A DNA stretch of 64,000 nt, from positions 84,951,712 to 85,015,711 of the forward strand of contig OZ023273.1 of NCBI GenBank assembly GCA_964007475.1. The letters run 5' to 3'. A program made the position numbers and the translations under genes. Positions 33,095 through 45,200 of the stretch are shown piece after piece. The number at the start of each line of letters is the position of its first letter. The first letter of the stretch is position 1. The DNA is from Hybos culiciformis (lineage: Eukaryota > Arthropoda > Insecta > Diptera > Hybotidae). The notes below the pieces were generated by a model that was not told the DNA's origin, did no database searches, and saw nothing but the letters and a program-made list of their open reading frames with translations.

Positions 33095-33785
33095 ATGTAT
33101 CAAAATAATAGAAATATACATCATTATAAAATATAAGAAAGAAAAATAATCAGTTTTTCTATTGAGTAGAACTTAGAAATATACATCATTATAAAATATA
33201 GGAAAGAAAAATAATCAGTTTTTCTATTGAGTAGAACTTAGAAATTTACATCATTATAAAATATAAGAAAGAAAAATAATCATTTTTTCTATTGAGTAGA
33301 ACTTAGAAATATACATCATTATAAAATATAAGAAAGATCAATAATCAGTTTTTCTATTGAGTAGAAAATAATCAGTTTTTCTATTGAGTACAACTTAGAA
33401 ATATACATCATTATAAAATATAAGAAAGAAAAATAATCAGTTTTTATACTGGATAGAACTTAGAAATATACATCATTATAAAATATAGGAAAGAAAAATA
33501 ATTAGTTTTTCTATTGAGTAGAACTTAGAAATATACATCATTATAAAATATAAGAAAGAAAAATAATCATTTTTTCTATTGAGTAGAACTTAGAAATATA
33601 CATCATTATAAAATATAAGAAAGAAAAATAATCATTTTTTCTATTGAGTAGAAAATAATCAGTTTTTCTATTGAGTAGAACTTAGAAATATACATCATTA
33701 TAAAATATAAGAAAGAATAATAATCAGTTTTTCTATTGAGTAGAACTTAGAAATATACATCATTATACAATATAGTAAAGTTTTT
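33071..33785. repeat. TA microsatellite and 65-bp minisatellite
   Basis: A (ta)n run at 33071-33095 is followed by about ten copies of a 65-bp unit (33108-33785) containing acatcattataaaatataag, aaagaaaaataatcag and tttctattgagtagaactta. Some units are shortened by internal deletion (near 33355 and 33650). Variants such as cagttt/catttt alternate between units. Confidence 0.92.
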
Positions 33786-33829
33786 CTACTTATTATAAAA
33801 ATTTATATTTATAAATTATTATTATTATG

Positions 33830-33918
33830 CTTCTTCGACAATAATTAACCCTTGCATTTTGTTGTTAACCCCTTCAATAATTAACCCTTACATTTTGTTG
33901 TTAACCCCTTCATTTTGT
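33830..33918. repeat. Two-copy 40-bp tandem duplication
   Basis: caataattaacccttrcatt plus ttgttgttaaccccttc is present twice, at the 3' end of the adjoining Arg/Lys-rich frame. Confidence 0.8.
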
Positions 33919-34430
33919 TTTGCTAATTTCTTCCTTTTTCTGCGTTGAATTTGTTTCTTCCGTTTTTGTTCTATTATTTTTTTAAATTCTTTCCTCACCC
34001 GCTCGTAATCTTTAAATATAAAATTTGGACTATTACGATATCGTCCTGGACTTCTATTATTATAACGATATCGTTCCGAACGTCTGTTATTATAACGATA
34101 TCGTTATAATTAAAATTAGATAGATTATTTTTTTGCCCTGAAAACTATGTTTTCCAACAAATTAGATCTTTCGAAAATACAAATATTTTTTTTTTTTTAT
34201 TCTCCTGACTATATAGAGGCATTGGATTTTTTTTTATAAACTACTTTGGTAAATTATTTAAGTTTTTTAAAAATATTAACTCACTCATCATCAGAAATAG
34301 CATTTATTATTCCCATAGCATAAATATTGGAATTTCCTTTCTCAAAGTCAGAATCTGATGAATCGTCAACGCCGTATTGAACATGATCAACAGATTTCAG
34401 AATACCTAAATGACATGAAGCTTGTTTAAA
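33886..34430 (-). pseudogene. Unidentified two-exon gene remnant with RY-rich tail
   Basis: Exon A (about 34272-34430, after acceptor gcctatttcag) encodes LFKQASCHLGILKSVDHVQY, then DDSSDSDFEKGNSNIYAMGI and INAISDDE, ending in a donor (GA|gtgagt). Exon B, after acceptor ttttcag near 34137, needs small frame corrections before RYRYNNRRSERYRYNN, then RSPGRYRNS, DYERVRKEFKKIIEQKR and RKRKKLAKQNE. The acidic-then-basic layout with a RYRYNN repeat recalls RNA-binding or chromatin proteins, but I cannot name the gene. The frame errors argue for decay. Confidence 0.35.
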
Positions 34431-34444
34431 TAACTGAAATAGGC

Positions 34445-37040
34445 AGTATCAACATTGAAATTTGAGTCAGAGAAAGAACTGGAGAAATGGTTAGCAAAAA
34501 AAATTAGCTACAGTTAGGTCATCATTGGAAGAGGTATTCAAGAAACTAAGAGTTTGAGGATAACTATCCCCTTTCCTCTTAGAATTAATAAAACTAAAGA
34601 ATCTTTTTGGATTCTTTAATATGTCAAGCTTTGTCTTGTGTAAATACTCCTCATATTGAGACTCAAACAAGATTCTGAACTCATTGAATAAATATTAAAA
34701 AGTCTCATGGTCGACTTCACTTCCGGTTATTAAGAAATTTTTCCAAGTCTTATTCTTCCTGTTTCTTAGAGCTTTAAGTGCTCCATTAAACCAGGGAGGG
34801 GAACAAGATCTCATATCCCTTCTAGTAAAAAGTGGACATGATAATGAAAAATTATTGAAAAGAATTTCATAAAAGGAGTCAACCATCGAATCCAAGTCCA
34901 AATCCACATCATCAAGGAATGAAAAGTCAGCCTGGCTGAGGTAACTATTGAGTTCAATGAAATCAGTTTTCCTAAAATTGAACTCTGAAGAGCTTTGCGG
35001 AATTATTTCATTGGACTCAAGAACACTGAATATAAAATTCAAAGAAGGGTAAAATCTATCAATTTCTACCAAAGTATTTGCACTTTCTTGAACAGTGCAA
35101 TTAGCTGGATCGGAAAAGAAAATGAGATCCAACTGTCTATTCATAAAATTTTTGACTTTGGAAATTTGAAAGAGAGGAACTGCTGAAACAGCATCAAGAA
35201 AATCAATCTCCACACATGAGGAGGGTGTAGCAGAAATCAGGTTGTCACCCTCATCAGATTCAATCCATCTCAAATAGGGTAAATTGAAATCACCCAAAAG
35301 TAAAAATTCATCAGTTTCTGATAGAATGTCAGAAACAAAATTAATAGCATTTAAAACCTCATCGTAACCAGAAGTGTTACCGGGGCTAATATAGATATTC
35401 AAAATGAAGATAGATTTACAAGAAGACTTCAGTTTAATGGCAACAGCATCAATGAAAGAATAAGAAGGAAGAGGAATCAAAGTAACATCAAGGTGAGAAC
35501 GTGTCGCTATTAGAGCTCCACCACCTTTCGGAATATTGGAGCTGTCACCCTCAATATTAGGGTAACGATCTTAACGAAAAATTTGAAGGCAGGGAGAAAA
35601 AAATTCGTTACTAAGGATGCCTTTATAAAGCCAAGTCTCCGTTAAGGCATAAATGTCAAAATTAAGTGTATCAGATTTTAGGAAAATAATCTTACAATTA
35701 GAACGAAGTCCCCTTACATTTTGATAGTAAAGGGACAGTTTTTCTAGTTTTTTGAAGATTGAGCACGTTCAAGTCGTGGTTTACGATTTTAGAAAAGTTT
35801 AATGAACGTGTTCTTTGGCCAGAAGTTTTGTGACAGTAGAGTTTCGGATATGGCATTAGGAATATTTAGCTTGAAAGATGAAACTGCACTGGTGGTTTTA
35901 CTTATTTTGACACATTTGATGCTGTCAATGTTAAGGGTAGATTTAACTCTTATGTAACTGATAACATCGTCAGAGGTAGTGACAGGCGCTAATCTTGAAA
36001 TAAATGTAGGCCTTGGAGGAGGAATTACTTGAAGAGATCTATTCGGATTGAGGTTATTAATTATAGGAGGGGGTATAATTTGAGGTTCTGCTGATTTAGC
36101 AGGCGAATTAACATGAGAACAGTTATCTGAAGCTACATTGTGAGGAATAGCTGTGAGTGGACGAGAGTGAGACGGGATTGTGATCTGTTGAGGGGGAGTA
36201 CCCTGAAATATTGGTAAAACCTGAACAGGGTTTTTAGAAATTGAAGTGCTTGTGGAACCCTGAAGAGGTGATAAGATCTGACTGGGGCGCGATAAAGAGG
36301 TATTATTTGAAGGAATGTGAAAACTAATATTGCTTGGATCAGTTTGGCCAGAATCTGGTTGATATCTGACGAAAGTCGGAATTAAAGTAGAATTTATTGA
36401 AATATGTTAAGGCTCTTCGTTAATAATAAAAGAGTTGGAAGAATCTTGAGAGTCATCCTGAGGAATTTTAGAAAAGTTATTAAGTTTCATCACATCCGCT
36501 GAAACTAATTCCAACGAAGTGGATAAAGAGACAAAGCACTTTTGAAATTTTTGGAAATCGAGATGAAGCCTTCAACCGAGCACAGAGGGAACATACGGAA
36601 AGTTTTTTACAATCATCACAAAACCATTGTAATGATCCGTGATCAGACTGCTTCAACTTATCCAAAATACGGCCGTTTAGCCCAATACAGGTCATATGAA
36701 ATGAACGCTTACATGTGCCTCCGCAAGCCCACATAGGTTGCTGAGACACTGCAACGCAGTTTCCAAAATCGCATTTAAAATTCATCACTAACAAACAGCA
36801 GAAAAAAATAAAAAAAATGTATCCAAAGTAAAAGTTTACTACAGTAAACAGAAATAAATTTGGCATAAACCAAAAAAACACAGAGAATATAAACAAATTT
36901 ACAAACAATGCACCTAAAAAATGGAACAATATTTGTCCCTTTTTTTTTTTTTTTGACAAAAAAATAAAAGAAATAATTTATATTATTATTATTACTTATT
37001 TTTATACACAAAACAAAGACACTATATAAAATCAATTAAA
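34445..37040 (-). pseudogene. LINE with PHD-finger ORF1 and endonuclease
   Basis: Minus strand from about 37040 down. ORF1 (36480-36960 onwards) has a PHD/treble-clef-like Cys-His array: CDFGNC, WACGGTCKRSFHMTCIGL and WFCDDCKKLSVCSLC. A Pro/Ser/Asn-rich middle (around 36000-36400, with stops) and KCVKISK (about 35930) follow. ORF2 begins with an APE-type endonuclease: ALTETWLYKG (35610-35650), LLLGDFNLPYLRW and MNRQLDLIFFSDP, reaching 34695 with one 261-codon open piece. The catalytic H-P-x-L site reads FYPSL, so His is lost. After TWKNFLITGSE the region before RT continues in a broken frame to about 34445 (LDILKNPKRFFSFINSKRKG) and then stops; RT is missing. This is a Jockey/CR1-like element by ORF1 type. 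Confidence 0.82.
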
Positions 37041-37362
37041 AATTAAAAAAAATTCTAAAACACAACCGATACAAATAGAATCAGAAACGAAACTATATAT
37101 ATACTAACTGATCTATTATTTTCTCATAAATGTTTTACTTGTCATGTCCTTTAATATCAATTGAAATGGGAATTGAAGCCCAAATGGGTTAATCGTCTTA
37201 TTGTATCGTCAAATCACAAAAAAAAATCAAAATAGAATATTTTGCAACGCAAATAATGAATTTCCTTCACTTATTATTCTTATTCTTATACAAATATACC
37301 TAATTTCTCTTTTGCTTTATTATTATTTCCTTTCTACATGTTTTTTGGTCGGGAAATTTATA

Positions 37363-38634
37363 GTACGTTCCATAAGTCCGGGTACCCTCCACACAAGATT
37401 TCCCTTTTCTGCAAAGTCCTACGAATACCTTCTGCAAAGTCCTATGCACAGGGTATTGCCATTTTAATTTTAAAATAATATACCTAAACAAATTTTATAT
37501 GCGCATAGTTAAAAAATTTGACATTTGTTGTATTTCATATTTTGAGATTAATTTGTACATTTATTAATAATTTGCTTCTATTTTGTTTAAAAGAAATACA
37601 AATTTAATAAAACTGCAAAAATTGAGTGAATGTGTTAGTTTTTATTGTACACATATTGTACTGAATCAGGCTGAATTTCGCTTGCAAGTTCTTTGGTAGG
37701 GCCAACAATTTATTTTTAAATATGCTTGTCTCACTTCAACATTAATTTTTACTCCCTATTCACTAGTGATATTTTTGGAAATTGGTGTCATGAATTTGTT
37801 GAACAAATATTAAAAGTATATGCAAATAATTACAAGCAGCTGATGTCTTATTAACATTATGCTAATTTATGTTGCCGTTCTCCCTTTACGAAGTTTCTTA
37901 ATTTATTTTTCATCTGATAATGGATTCTTGTAGAACTCGACTTAATAAGACGAAAAGATAAAATAAAAATTTGCGATATCTCGCTTAGTTTTCGAGATAT
38001 CACAATTTAAACTGGTTTTTATGAATTTGTATTTAAATGAATAAAATGTTTGATATTTTGAAAACTAAGCGAGATATCGCAAATTTTTATTTCATCTTTT
38101 CGTCTTATTCCGTCGAGTTCTAAAAGAATCCATTATCAGATCCTCCGCCGTAGGTATCTTCGACTTGCCCATAATTTTCTTCTAATATTTTGTTGTTAAT
38201 TTACAAATATTGCAAAAAAGTGCAAAAAAAACCAACAAAATACATGAGAAATTTTCGGCATTATGCATTATCATAAAGGAAGTGAGAATAGCTATAGTAA
38301 AATGTAAACTGAAAATCAAAGTGTAAAAAAAACCTGTATAAAATTTTTTGTCAGTACAGTATATGGTTCAATATTTTTTTATTTATAATTTTTTTTCATT
38401 GTCCTAGAAAAAAATGCACTAAAAAGTACGCCCAGAACTGAGTTTGTTATGGGAAATTTGAAAATTTCCCTTTGCAGAAGTTTTGTGGTAGGGTAGCATT
38501 TTGGAACGAATTTTTTGCAGAAATTGTCTCAATCATCGGACTTAGCTGTCAGATTTTGTCGTTCCAAAAGTAAATTTGTCACAGGCCTGAGGTATTGTCC
38601 TGTGTGGAGGGTACCCGAGACTTATGGAACGCAC
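37363..38634. mobile_element. TIR element with TA duplication (mariner-like)
   Basis: The left end gtacgttccataagtccggg and the right end cgagacttatggaacgcac are inverted repeats extending over ggtaccctccacac. TA borders both ends (37361-37362; 38635-38636). No transposase is seen. A 230-bp palindrome is nested at 37912-38143. Its right 230 bp recurs at 40439-40629. Confidence 0.75.
37912..38143. repeat. Nested foldback element
   Basis: Arms ctgataatggattctt / aagaatccattatcag and tttgcgatatctcgctta / its complement enclose a short loop. Pairing runs over about 85 bp per arm. Confidence 0.82.
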
Positions 38635-38639
38635 TACTA

Positions 38640-40435
38640 GAAACCTGACATTTTTTTCATTTTTTCAAGTTAATCGTTAGACTTTCATTTTACATTTATT
38701 TTATAGGCTGATATTTGACCTAAGTTTTTGCATTTCAGATTTAAAAAAAAAAAAATTTTTTTGAGAGATATGACGATTCTTGTGGCAGAAGGCTCGGAAA
38801 ATTTTGAAACTTCAAACTATCATCTATCTGTTGTTAAATTTACAAGAATATTTTCAGATATCATTTTAAGTAGGTATTCGTGGGGGCTTTCTTTGCAGGT
38901 GCTGGCAACTCGGTGTTGCCAGTTTAACTCATAGAGAAACCCTAAAAACACAGAAAAAACAAAAAATGGGTTTTTTCATTTGAATGCACTCCCTCAATTT
39001 TCAACCGATTTGGTCAATCTATACCATTTTGGAAAGGTCTTCCTGACCACTTTAAAAAGCCGCTTTCGCAGGTGAAATTTTTTTTTGAAATTTTTTAATG
39101 TTTTAGAAGATAATTCACTTCTTAGAATTTCCCCATACAAAAAAATGACCATTTTTAGCCATTTTCAAAAAAGTTGTACTCCATGATCTTACGTACGATA
39201 TTTTTCAAACATCGCAGACAAAAAGTACATATTTATACCTTTCCAAAGCCGCTTTCGCAGGTGAAATCGGTCCAGTACTTTCGGATTGGCGTCATTTTAC
39301 ATAAAACCAGTTTTGAAGTATTTTGGTTCGATTTTTGCTCAGTTTTAGTGTTGTTTTTACTGTATATATTTTCGAGAACTGTTTTAAACAGACTCCCCTT
39401 CCATTTCACTTTCATAACATTGTCATATAAACTTTGAAATCCTTTTTTTTTAATGTTTCTTCCACATCAATTTCATTTTCTTTCCAATTTTCTTTTCCAA
39501 ACTTATAACCTAAACTTTTTGCTATTGTAATTTGTTTTTTCAGTATTTAATCCTATCTGATTTTACAATAATTTCTGAAAGGCATATAGCAAGTTCTATA
39601 AAATCGAGTATCTCCGAACAGGGCTGGACTGGGAATGAATTTAGAGCCGGAAAATTAAAATTTTTTTTGTAAACAATTTTTTTCACGCTTAAAAAAAAAT
39701 TTAAAATAAAACATTATAATTTTAGACAACAGATTTTAGTACCGCCCACCACGAAACTCCTTCTAGCTTGTTAGGCCAGTCCAGCTCTGTCTCCGAATCA
39801 TTCAAAATCTCACTCACGAGTTGTTTTGAGTCGCTTTTACGTTTTTTAGTAGTAGATAATTGTTTTAAATTATTCGAACGTTTTATCTGTTCATTCACGT
39901 TCCAACATGCATTTCCTAATAACATGTCCTCATAAATTTTGGTTTTTCAGTCATTTTTGTTATGGATTCGTTCTTTAAAATTGAGTTTTTTTCGTAATTT
40001 TTTTAATTTAGCATACCTCTTTTATTTATTATTCGATTCTTGTTGGAAAGGTCTTGAAACGGTCTTTTTTTGGTTTCATTTCTGTAGTACAAATGTTACC
40101 CAAAAGGTGGAGTCATTTTAGTTTAATACAGAAAATTGGTTAAAACGCCATCTATACAATATTTTCAGGAACTAAAACTTTCTAAAAAAATGAAGGTAAA
40201 CTCCTCCTGAACATCTTGAAAGGCTATTTCGAAGTTTTCATACTCAAAAATGCTTAATTTCAAAGTAACCAAAAAGTAACGGTAAAACCTAAAAAAACCA
40301 AAATGGCGGCAAACTTGTTGAACAAACATAATTTCTAATACCACTTTCTACCACTTTCGAGAATAAAAATCCAATTTTTGCAAAAAACGCGTTTTTGTCA
40401 GGTTGCTAAATATACCAATTTGTTATTATTTGTTT
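38640..40435. other. Non-coding stretch between two related element ends
   Basis: No exon is supported. The text aaagccgctttcgcaggtga occurs twice (39055 and 39245), so the stretch is probably also repeat-derived. Confidence 0.4.
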
Positions 40436-40438
40436 TGT

Positions 40439-40629
40439 CCTAGAAAAAAAAGCACTAAAAAGTACGCCGCAGAAGTTTTGTGGTAGGGTAGCATTTTGGA
40501 ATGAATTTTTTGCAGAAATTGTCTCAATCATCGGACTTAGCTGTCAGATTTTGTCGTTCCAAAAGTAAATTTGTCACAGACCTGAGGTATTGTCCTGTGT
40601 GGAGGGTACCCGAGACTTATGGAACGCAC
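40439..40629. repeat. Right-end copy of the TA-flanked element
   Basis: Repeats 38401-38634 (attttgcagaaattgtctcaat, tcatcggacttagctgtcag and the terminal cttatggaacgcac) with one 40-bp deletion, and is again followed by TA. No matching left end was found, so it is truncated or part of a larger composite. Confidence 0.75.
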
Positions 40630-40799
40630 TAATAATATTTATTACATCACCTTCCGTTTATTTTACCTATAACTATTATGTTAAATATTTAATACAAACA
40701 TTTATTTTTTCAATAACAAAATTAGTTTTTGCTAATAAAATAATGTCGTCAACTTGGTATAAAATTTATATATATATTTTTTTATATACTTCGATATAC

Positions 40800-40905
40800 T
40801 GCCGTTTCCTTGAAACTCTCAGAATGGGCTGCCAATTGAAGGGAGGGTAGAGGCGGTGCCCAAACTCGCAAAACTGAAATCAGTTCTTTGGGCAACGGCC
40901 CCGTT
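40800..40905. repeat. Partial copy of the GC-rich foldback element
   Basis: Matches one arm of the palindrome at 45201-45760 (tagaggcggtgcccaaact, aaactgaaatcagttctt). Confidence 0.7.
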
Positions 40906-40909
40906 TTTT

Positions 40910-42080
40910 TATTTAAACATAAATAGTTTTACATAGGAAAATTGATGAGTATCTATACTACATATGCTTGAATTTGGTCCATAATATATATAAATAACTC
41001 TAATTCTAGTTCTCTTGTATAATAGAATTTTATTATTATGTATGTATATACTTTTCAAAAGGGTTAACAACATGTTATTTTCTATTTCAAGAATAATTAC
41101 AGATTTAACAAAAAGCTTAAAAAGAGTTAAAGTATATTTAATATTTTAGGAAGACATTAAATTTTTAGAAAAGCATACATTTTTAAGTTCTTCTGGAGAA
41201 AATATTTAAGTACGTATCGAAACCAGTCATACAACAATATTAAGAGTGGTAACTCGTATTTTAGTTTTTATTAGAAAATAAATAAAATCTTCCATTATAG
41301 CATGATTCTGTATAGTCCTTTTTTTATTTGAAATAGAAAATTAGATTTTGCACTTCATTGATTTTGCTCAATATAATTTTAATATTATTATGTTAATCAA
41401 TAATTAATGTGGTTACAGACCACAAATTAAAATTGAAAAAAATTTCAGTTTCGAAAAAACAAGATTAAAACAAAATATCCTGTTTGATATATTATATTAT
41501 ACTTCATAATCGGACAATGTAGTTATAGTCGAGTCAATGAAACTTTTTACCTGGAAACCCGGTGGAACAGCTCCGACTTTGATGATTTTTTTTTTTAAAT
41601 TTCGTTTTTTCGTATTATTTAAAATCAGAAACCTGTGCAGGGGGGGAAATAAATTTTTATATTGTTTAAACAATTTTTATACTATATTTGCAAAAAAAAA
41701 CTTTTTTTATAAAATATCAATTGAGAACTCACAAAAAAAATATATTTATGTTATTGTTTTCATATTATTATCATAAATAATTTAGATTTATGTGTTAATA
41801 TACCAAAAAATTTTAAAAACAACTAATTATAAGTTTTTTCATCTGATATAATGACATGACTCTGATATACATAACAAAGTTAGGATATATTTCATGAAAT
41901 ATAAGAAATTAATAGTTTCATTATTAATATAAACCTAAAAAAAAAAAAAATTAATAAAAAAATATTTTTTAAATAATTATTTACAAGTACTTATGTGGGG
42001 AAACAGGTTCAAGTAGGTTCAAATATTAATGTATACAACAACTTGAAAAATATATTATAAAATGTATAAAATTTATTGTA
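40910..42080. other. AT-rich stretch, no gene seen
   Basis: No coding region, RNA gene or paired repeat is supported. Confidence 0.4.
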
Positions 42081-42094
42081 ACATATATACAAAA

Positions 42095-42780
42095 GGGAAA
42101 CTTAATCTTCATTATTATCATCGTCGCTTCCATTGCAAACGATGCAGGCATGTGAGCAATGCAAGCCACTTTTTCTGCAGCCACACGCTGAGCCACATCC
42201 TGTTTTACAGGAGCAAAATATTATTTCAAAATATTATCTTTCTGCCAACCCCATTTTTCGGGAGGTATTGAAAAATCATTTTTCCACTGCTGGATTTGTA
42301 AATACACTCTTTTGATATGTTGTTTCGCTGCATCCTCTGTAGGAGGCAGCGAACTAAGTTGAACGCTTTTATCCTTAGTAGCTAACGCTATGAAACGTTT
42401 ATAACGAAGTTTATTCAAGTTTTTGGCAGTTTTAGCACCATAAAGAGTGGGAATACAATGAATACCATCATTGAAAAGTACTTCTTCACTTTGATCTTCA
42501 ATCATAAAAGTTTCAGCTGCTGCACGTAATTAATATTTCTTCTTAATATTCACTCTCTTCCTTTAAATTTTTTGACTACGGAAACTATTCTTTGTGTTAT
42601 GTGTTATGTCAATAGTGATTTCGTTATTTATCAGAAACGAAACTTGTTCGATTTTCAGATTAACTAAACCTTTTCCAGATAAAGTTCCAGTTTGTTCTCT
42701 TTTTTGATGTCGAAATGTTCTATATTTTTTTAGGTCAGACTTCGTCACCCTGGCCTTAAGTACGCTCACTAATTTTTATC
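42095..42780 (-). pseudogene. CXC-domain protein remnant
   Basis: The minus strand encodes LYGAKTAKNLNKLRYKRFIA, then LPPTEDAAKQHIKRVYLQIQ and PPEKWGW. In a shifted frame (break near 42230) comes a tesmin/TSO1-like Cys cluster, CSCKTGCGSACGCRKSGLHC, then CSHACIVCNGSDDDNNED and a stop near 42095. This combination is seen in many unnamed arthropod proteins associated with repeats; the CXC cluster binds zinc and, in tesmin-type proteins, DNA. The part at 42563-42780 (VTKSDLKKYRTFRHQKREQ) may be an upstream piece of the same gene, separated by stops. The gene is broken. Confidence 0.55.
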
Positions 42781-42789
42781 ATCTCTTAA

Positions 42790-43025
42790 TCATCTCTTAA
42801 TTGAAGTCATGGCCATAATAACTCAATGTGAAATTAAAATTTGCGCTGACGATTTTAAAACTTTTAAAGAAGTGAATCTGGGGAAGACATTTTTAAAGAA
42901 GTGAAATCTGACGAAGATTCAATGGAATTTCAAAATGAGTAACATATTTTTAAATAGCAACTCGGAATTAAATAAAATAAACGACGTACAATCGAATTAG
43001 ATAATGTATACGCTCAATAACCAGA
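42790..43025. other. Short non-coding gap
   Basis: Nothing clear. It contains a local duplication around aaagaagtgaatctg (42870-42910). Confidence 0.35.
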
Positions 43026-43027
43026 TA

Positions 43028-43442
43028 GTTAAAAAAAAGCAGTCACAGAACTGCCGACAGAAGTTTATACTTTTTTTGTATATTTTGCGCCGGCACGACC
43101 TAACCGTACCTCCCCACCCAAAAATTTTTTTTCAGGTAATATTAATTTCACCGGAGCTACCTATTTCGGAAAAAAAAATGTTTTGTGTATTTTGCACGAC
43201 CTAACCGTATCTCCCCACCCAAAAAATTTTTTTCAGGTAATATTAATTTCACCGGAGCTACCTATTTAAACAAAAAAAAAAAATGTTCGTATATTTTGCT
43301 CCGGCACGACCTAACCGTAGCTCCCCACCCAAAATTTTTTTTTCAGGTAATATTAATTTCACCGGAGCTACCTATTTAAAAAAAAAAAATTTCGTATATT
43401 TTGCTGCGGCACGACCTAACCGGAGCTCCCCACCCAAAAATT
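43028..43442. repeat. Tandem repeat of about 108 bp, 3.5 copies
   Basis: It starts with a short copy of the foldback end seen at 2994-3222 (gaactgccgacagaagttta). The array follows: gtatattttgctccggcac, gacctaaccgtagctcccca, ttcaggtaatattaatttca and ccggagctacctattt repeat in order, with A/T homopolymers between. Units differ by small indels; one lacks ccgg. Confidence 0.88.
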
Positions 43443-44231
43443 ATAATAAATTCAAATTAATAATAATAATAATAATAATAAAATTTGCTTTGCTTCCATA
43501 TATTTCATCTAACATGTCGAAGTATGGACAAATTTTCAAAACATAATCTAAAAAAAAAAAAAAAAGAAAATGTGAATTAATTTTATAACACTACTAGTCA
43601 GGGCCGGTCCAGCTATATGTGCATGATGTGCACTTGCACAGGGCGCCTAACGAATAGGGCGCCAATCGATTTGTAGTCAAGAACATACAAATGCATTCGA
43701 AATTGTGCACAAAAAAACTCTAACCTGAAAAAAATCAACACAGTATATGTACATTTTTTTTTGTGTACCACGAGCGCCCAATGTGCAAATAAAAATTCAG
43801 CATAGAATAAAATCAACATATATACATAAAATATACAATAAAATATTGCATATTATATACGTTATACAAAATTTGTTGTCATTGTAAGTTTTTTCGTTGA
43901 TAGTATATAAAACAGGGTTAAAAATTTTATTTTATTATTTCACTCTTATTGCTCTTTATGATAACGATCTTATAAATAAACGATCTTATAAATCTTATAA
44001 ATACTCTGCCTGTAACAGTAGCTTCCAGTACACGCAGTTTTTCTTCTTTCTACTTCTACTTGCGAACGCCTATGACACAAGATAGATTGGTGGATTTGTC
44101 AATTCTATCGATAGAAAAGGAATTAGTCGAAGCGTTAGAGTATTTTATTGAAGAGTTTCCAAAATTAAAAGCAAGAAAACTTCAATTTGTTTAAAGTTGC
44201 TGTTTATGGAGATTTAATTTGTATAAATATG

Positions 44232-45161
44232 AAGGGGAGAGATTTGCAGGTTGCCATCCCTTAGCTTTTTTTATCATAACTCTTCAAAAAATGAACGTAT
44301 TGTACATATAGTATATACATTGGAAATAGGAAGTAAAAAGCTAGAATCCTGGGCTAGAAATCATATGAAATCTCAAAAAATAAAAATTATATAGCAAATT
44401 TTCTAAAGTATCTAAAATCGTACTCTTCAAATTTGGGCTTGCAGGTTGCCACCCTTTGGAAAATTGCTGAAAATGTTGAAAAACTGAAACAGAAAAATGT
44501 TTCATTTCGAAATGTATTCAAATTTATTGAATTCCACTTGCACACAGTGGCTGTAAACTTAAAGAAATTACTGAAAATTGACATAAAAAATAAAATTGCA
44601 ATTTGGTATGGAATCATTCCAAATCTTCATCGGAATCACAATTCGAGCAAGTTTAATTACTGAAACACATTTCGCGTGAACGGCTCCTTTTCATTCGTGG
44701 CACATAATATATTTGTGTCTTCTTCCGGTATTTTTTTCAAACAAATCATACCGTCTTTAGCGCTTTCATCAAGGTGGCAACCTGCATTCTGACGCAATTT
44801 TATATAATCCATTTAAAAAAATTTCCAATTCATAATATATTTTTAATTCTGTTTGGAATATTATAATTGAATGAAAAAGCAACACAACCCAAATATTTAT
44901 ATTGAATTGCTAATACAAAAGTTCACTTTACGAGCATAGGACAAAAACACAATTTTTTAGTTTAAAAGTTGAAAATAATAATTCACACTTTGCTCAGTTA
45001 ACACAGTTATTGCGTCTGTCCGCTCCAGAAGTAGATTAAAAGAGACAACTGTTCTTTTGACGTCGATGTCACTTGGAGTTTAGGTTGTAAGATTGCTAGA
45101 ATGTTAAAATACATCAGTGTGGCAACCTGCAAGCAGTGGCAACCTGCAAACCTCTCCCCTT
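44232..45161. mobile_element. Nested TIR element (caggttgcc family)
   Basis: The left end aaggggagagatttgcaggt continues ttgcc; the right end ggcaacctgcaaacctctcccctt is its mirror. The motif caggttgcca recurs inside (44442, 44775 and 45120 in either direction). There is no coding sequence and no clear target duplication. Confidence 0.7.
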
Positions 45162-45200
45162 AATAATTTTTATATAAATTTAATGAACTAAAAAATGTAA

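Noticed and set aside
33108..33785. CRISPR array
   Set aside because: Units are contiguous 65-bp tandem repeats without unique spacers, in a eukaryotic context.
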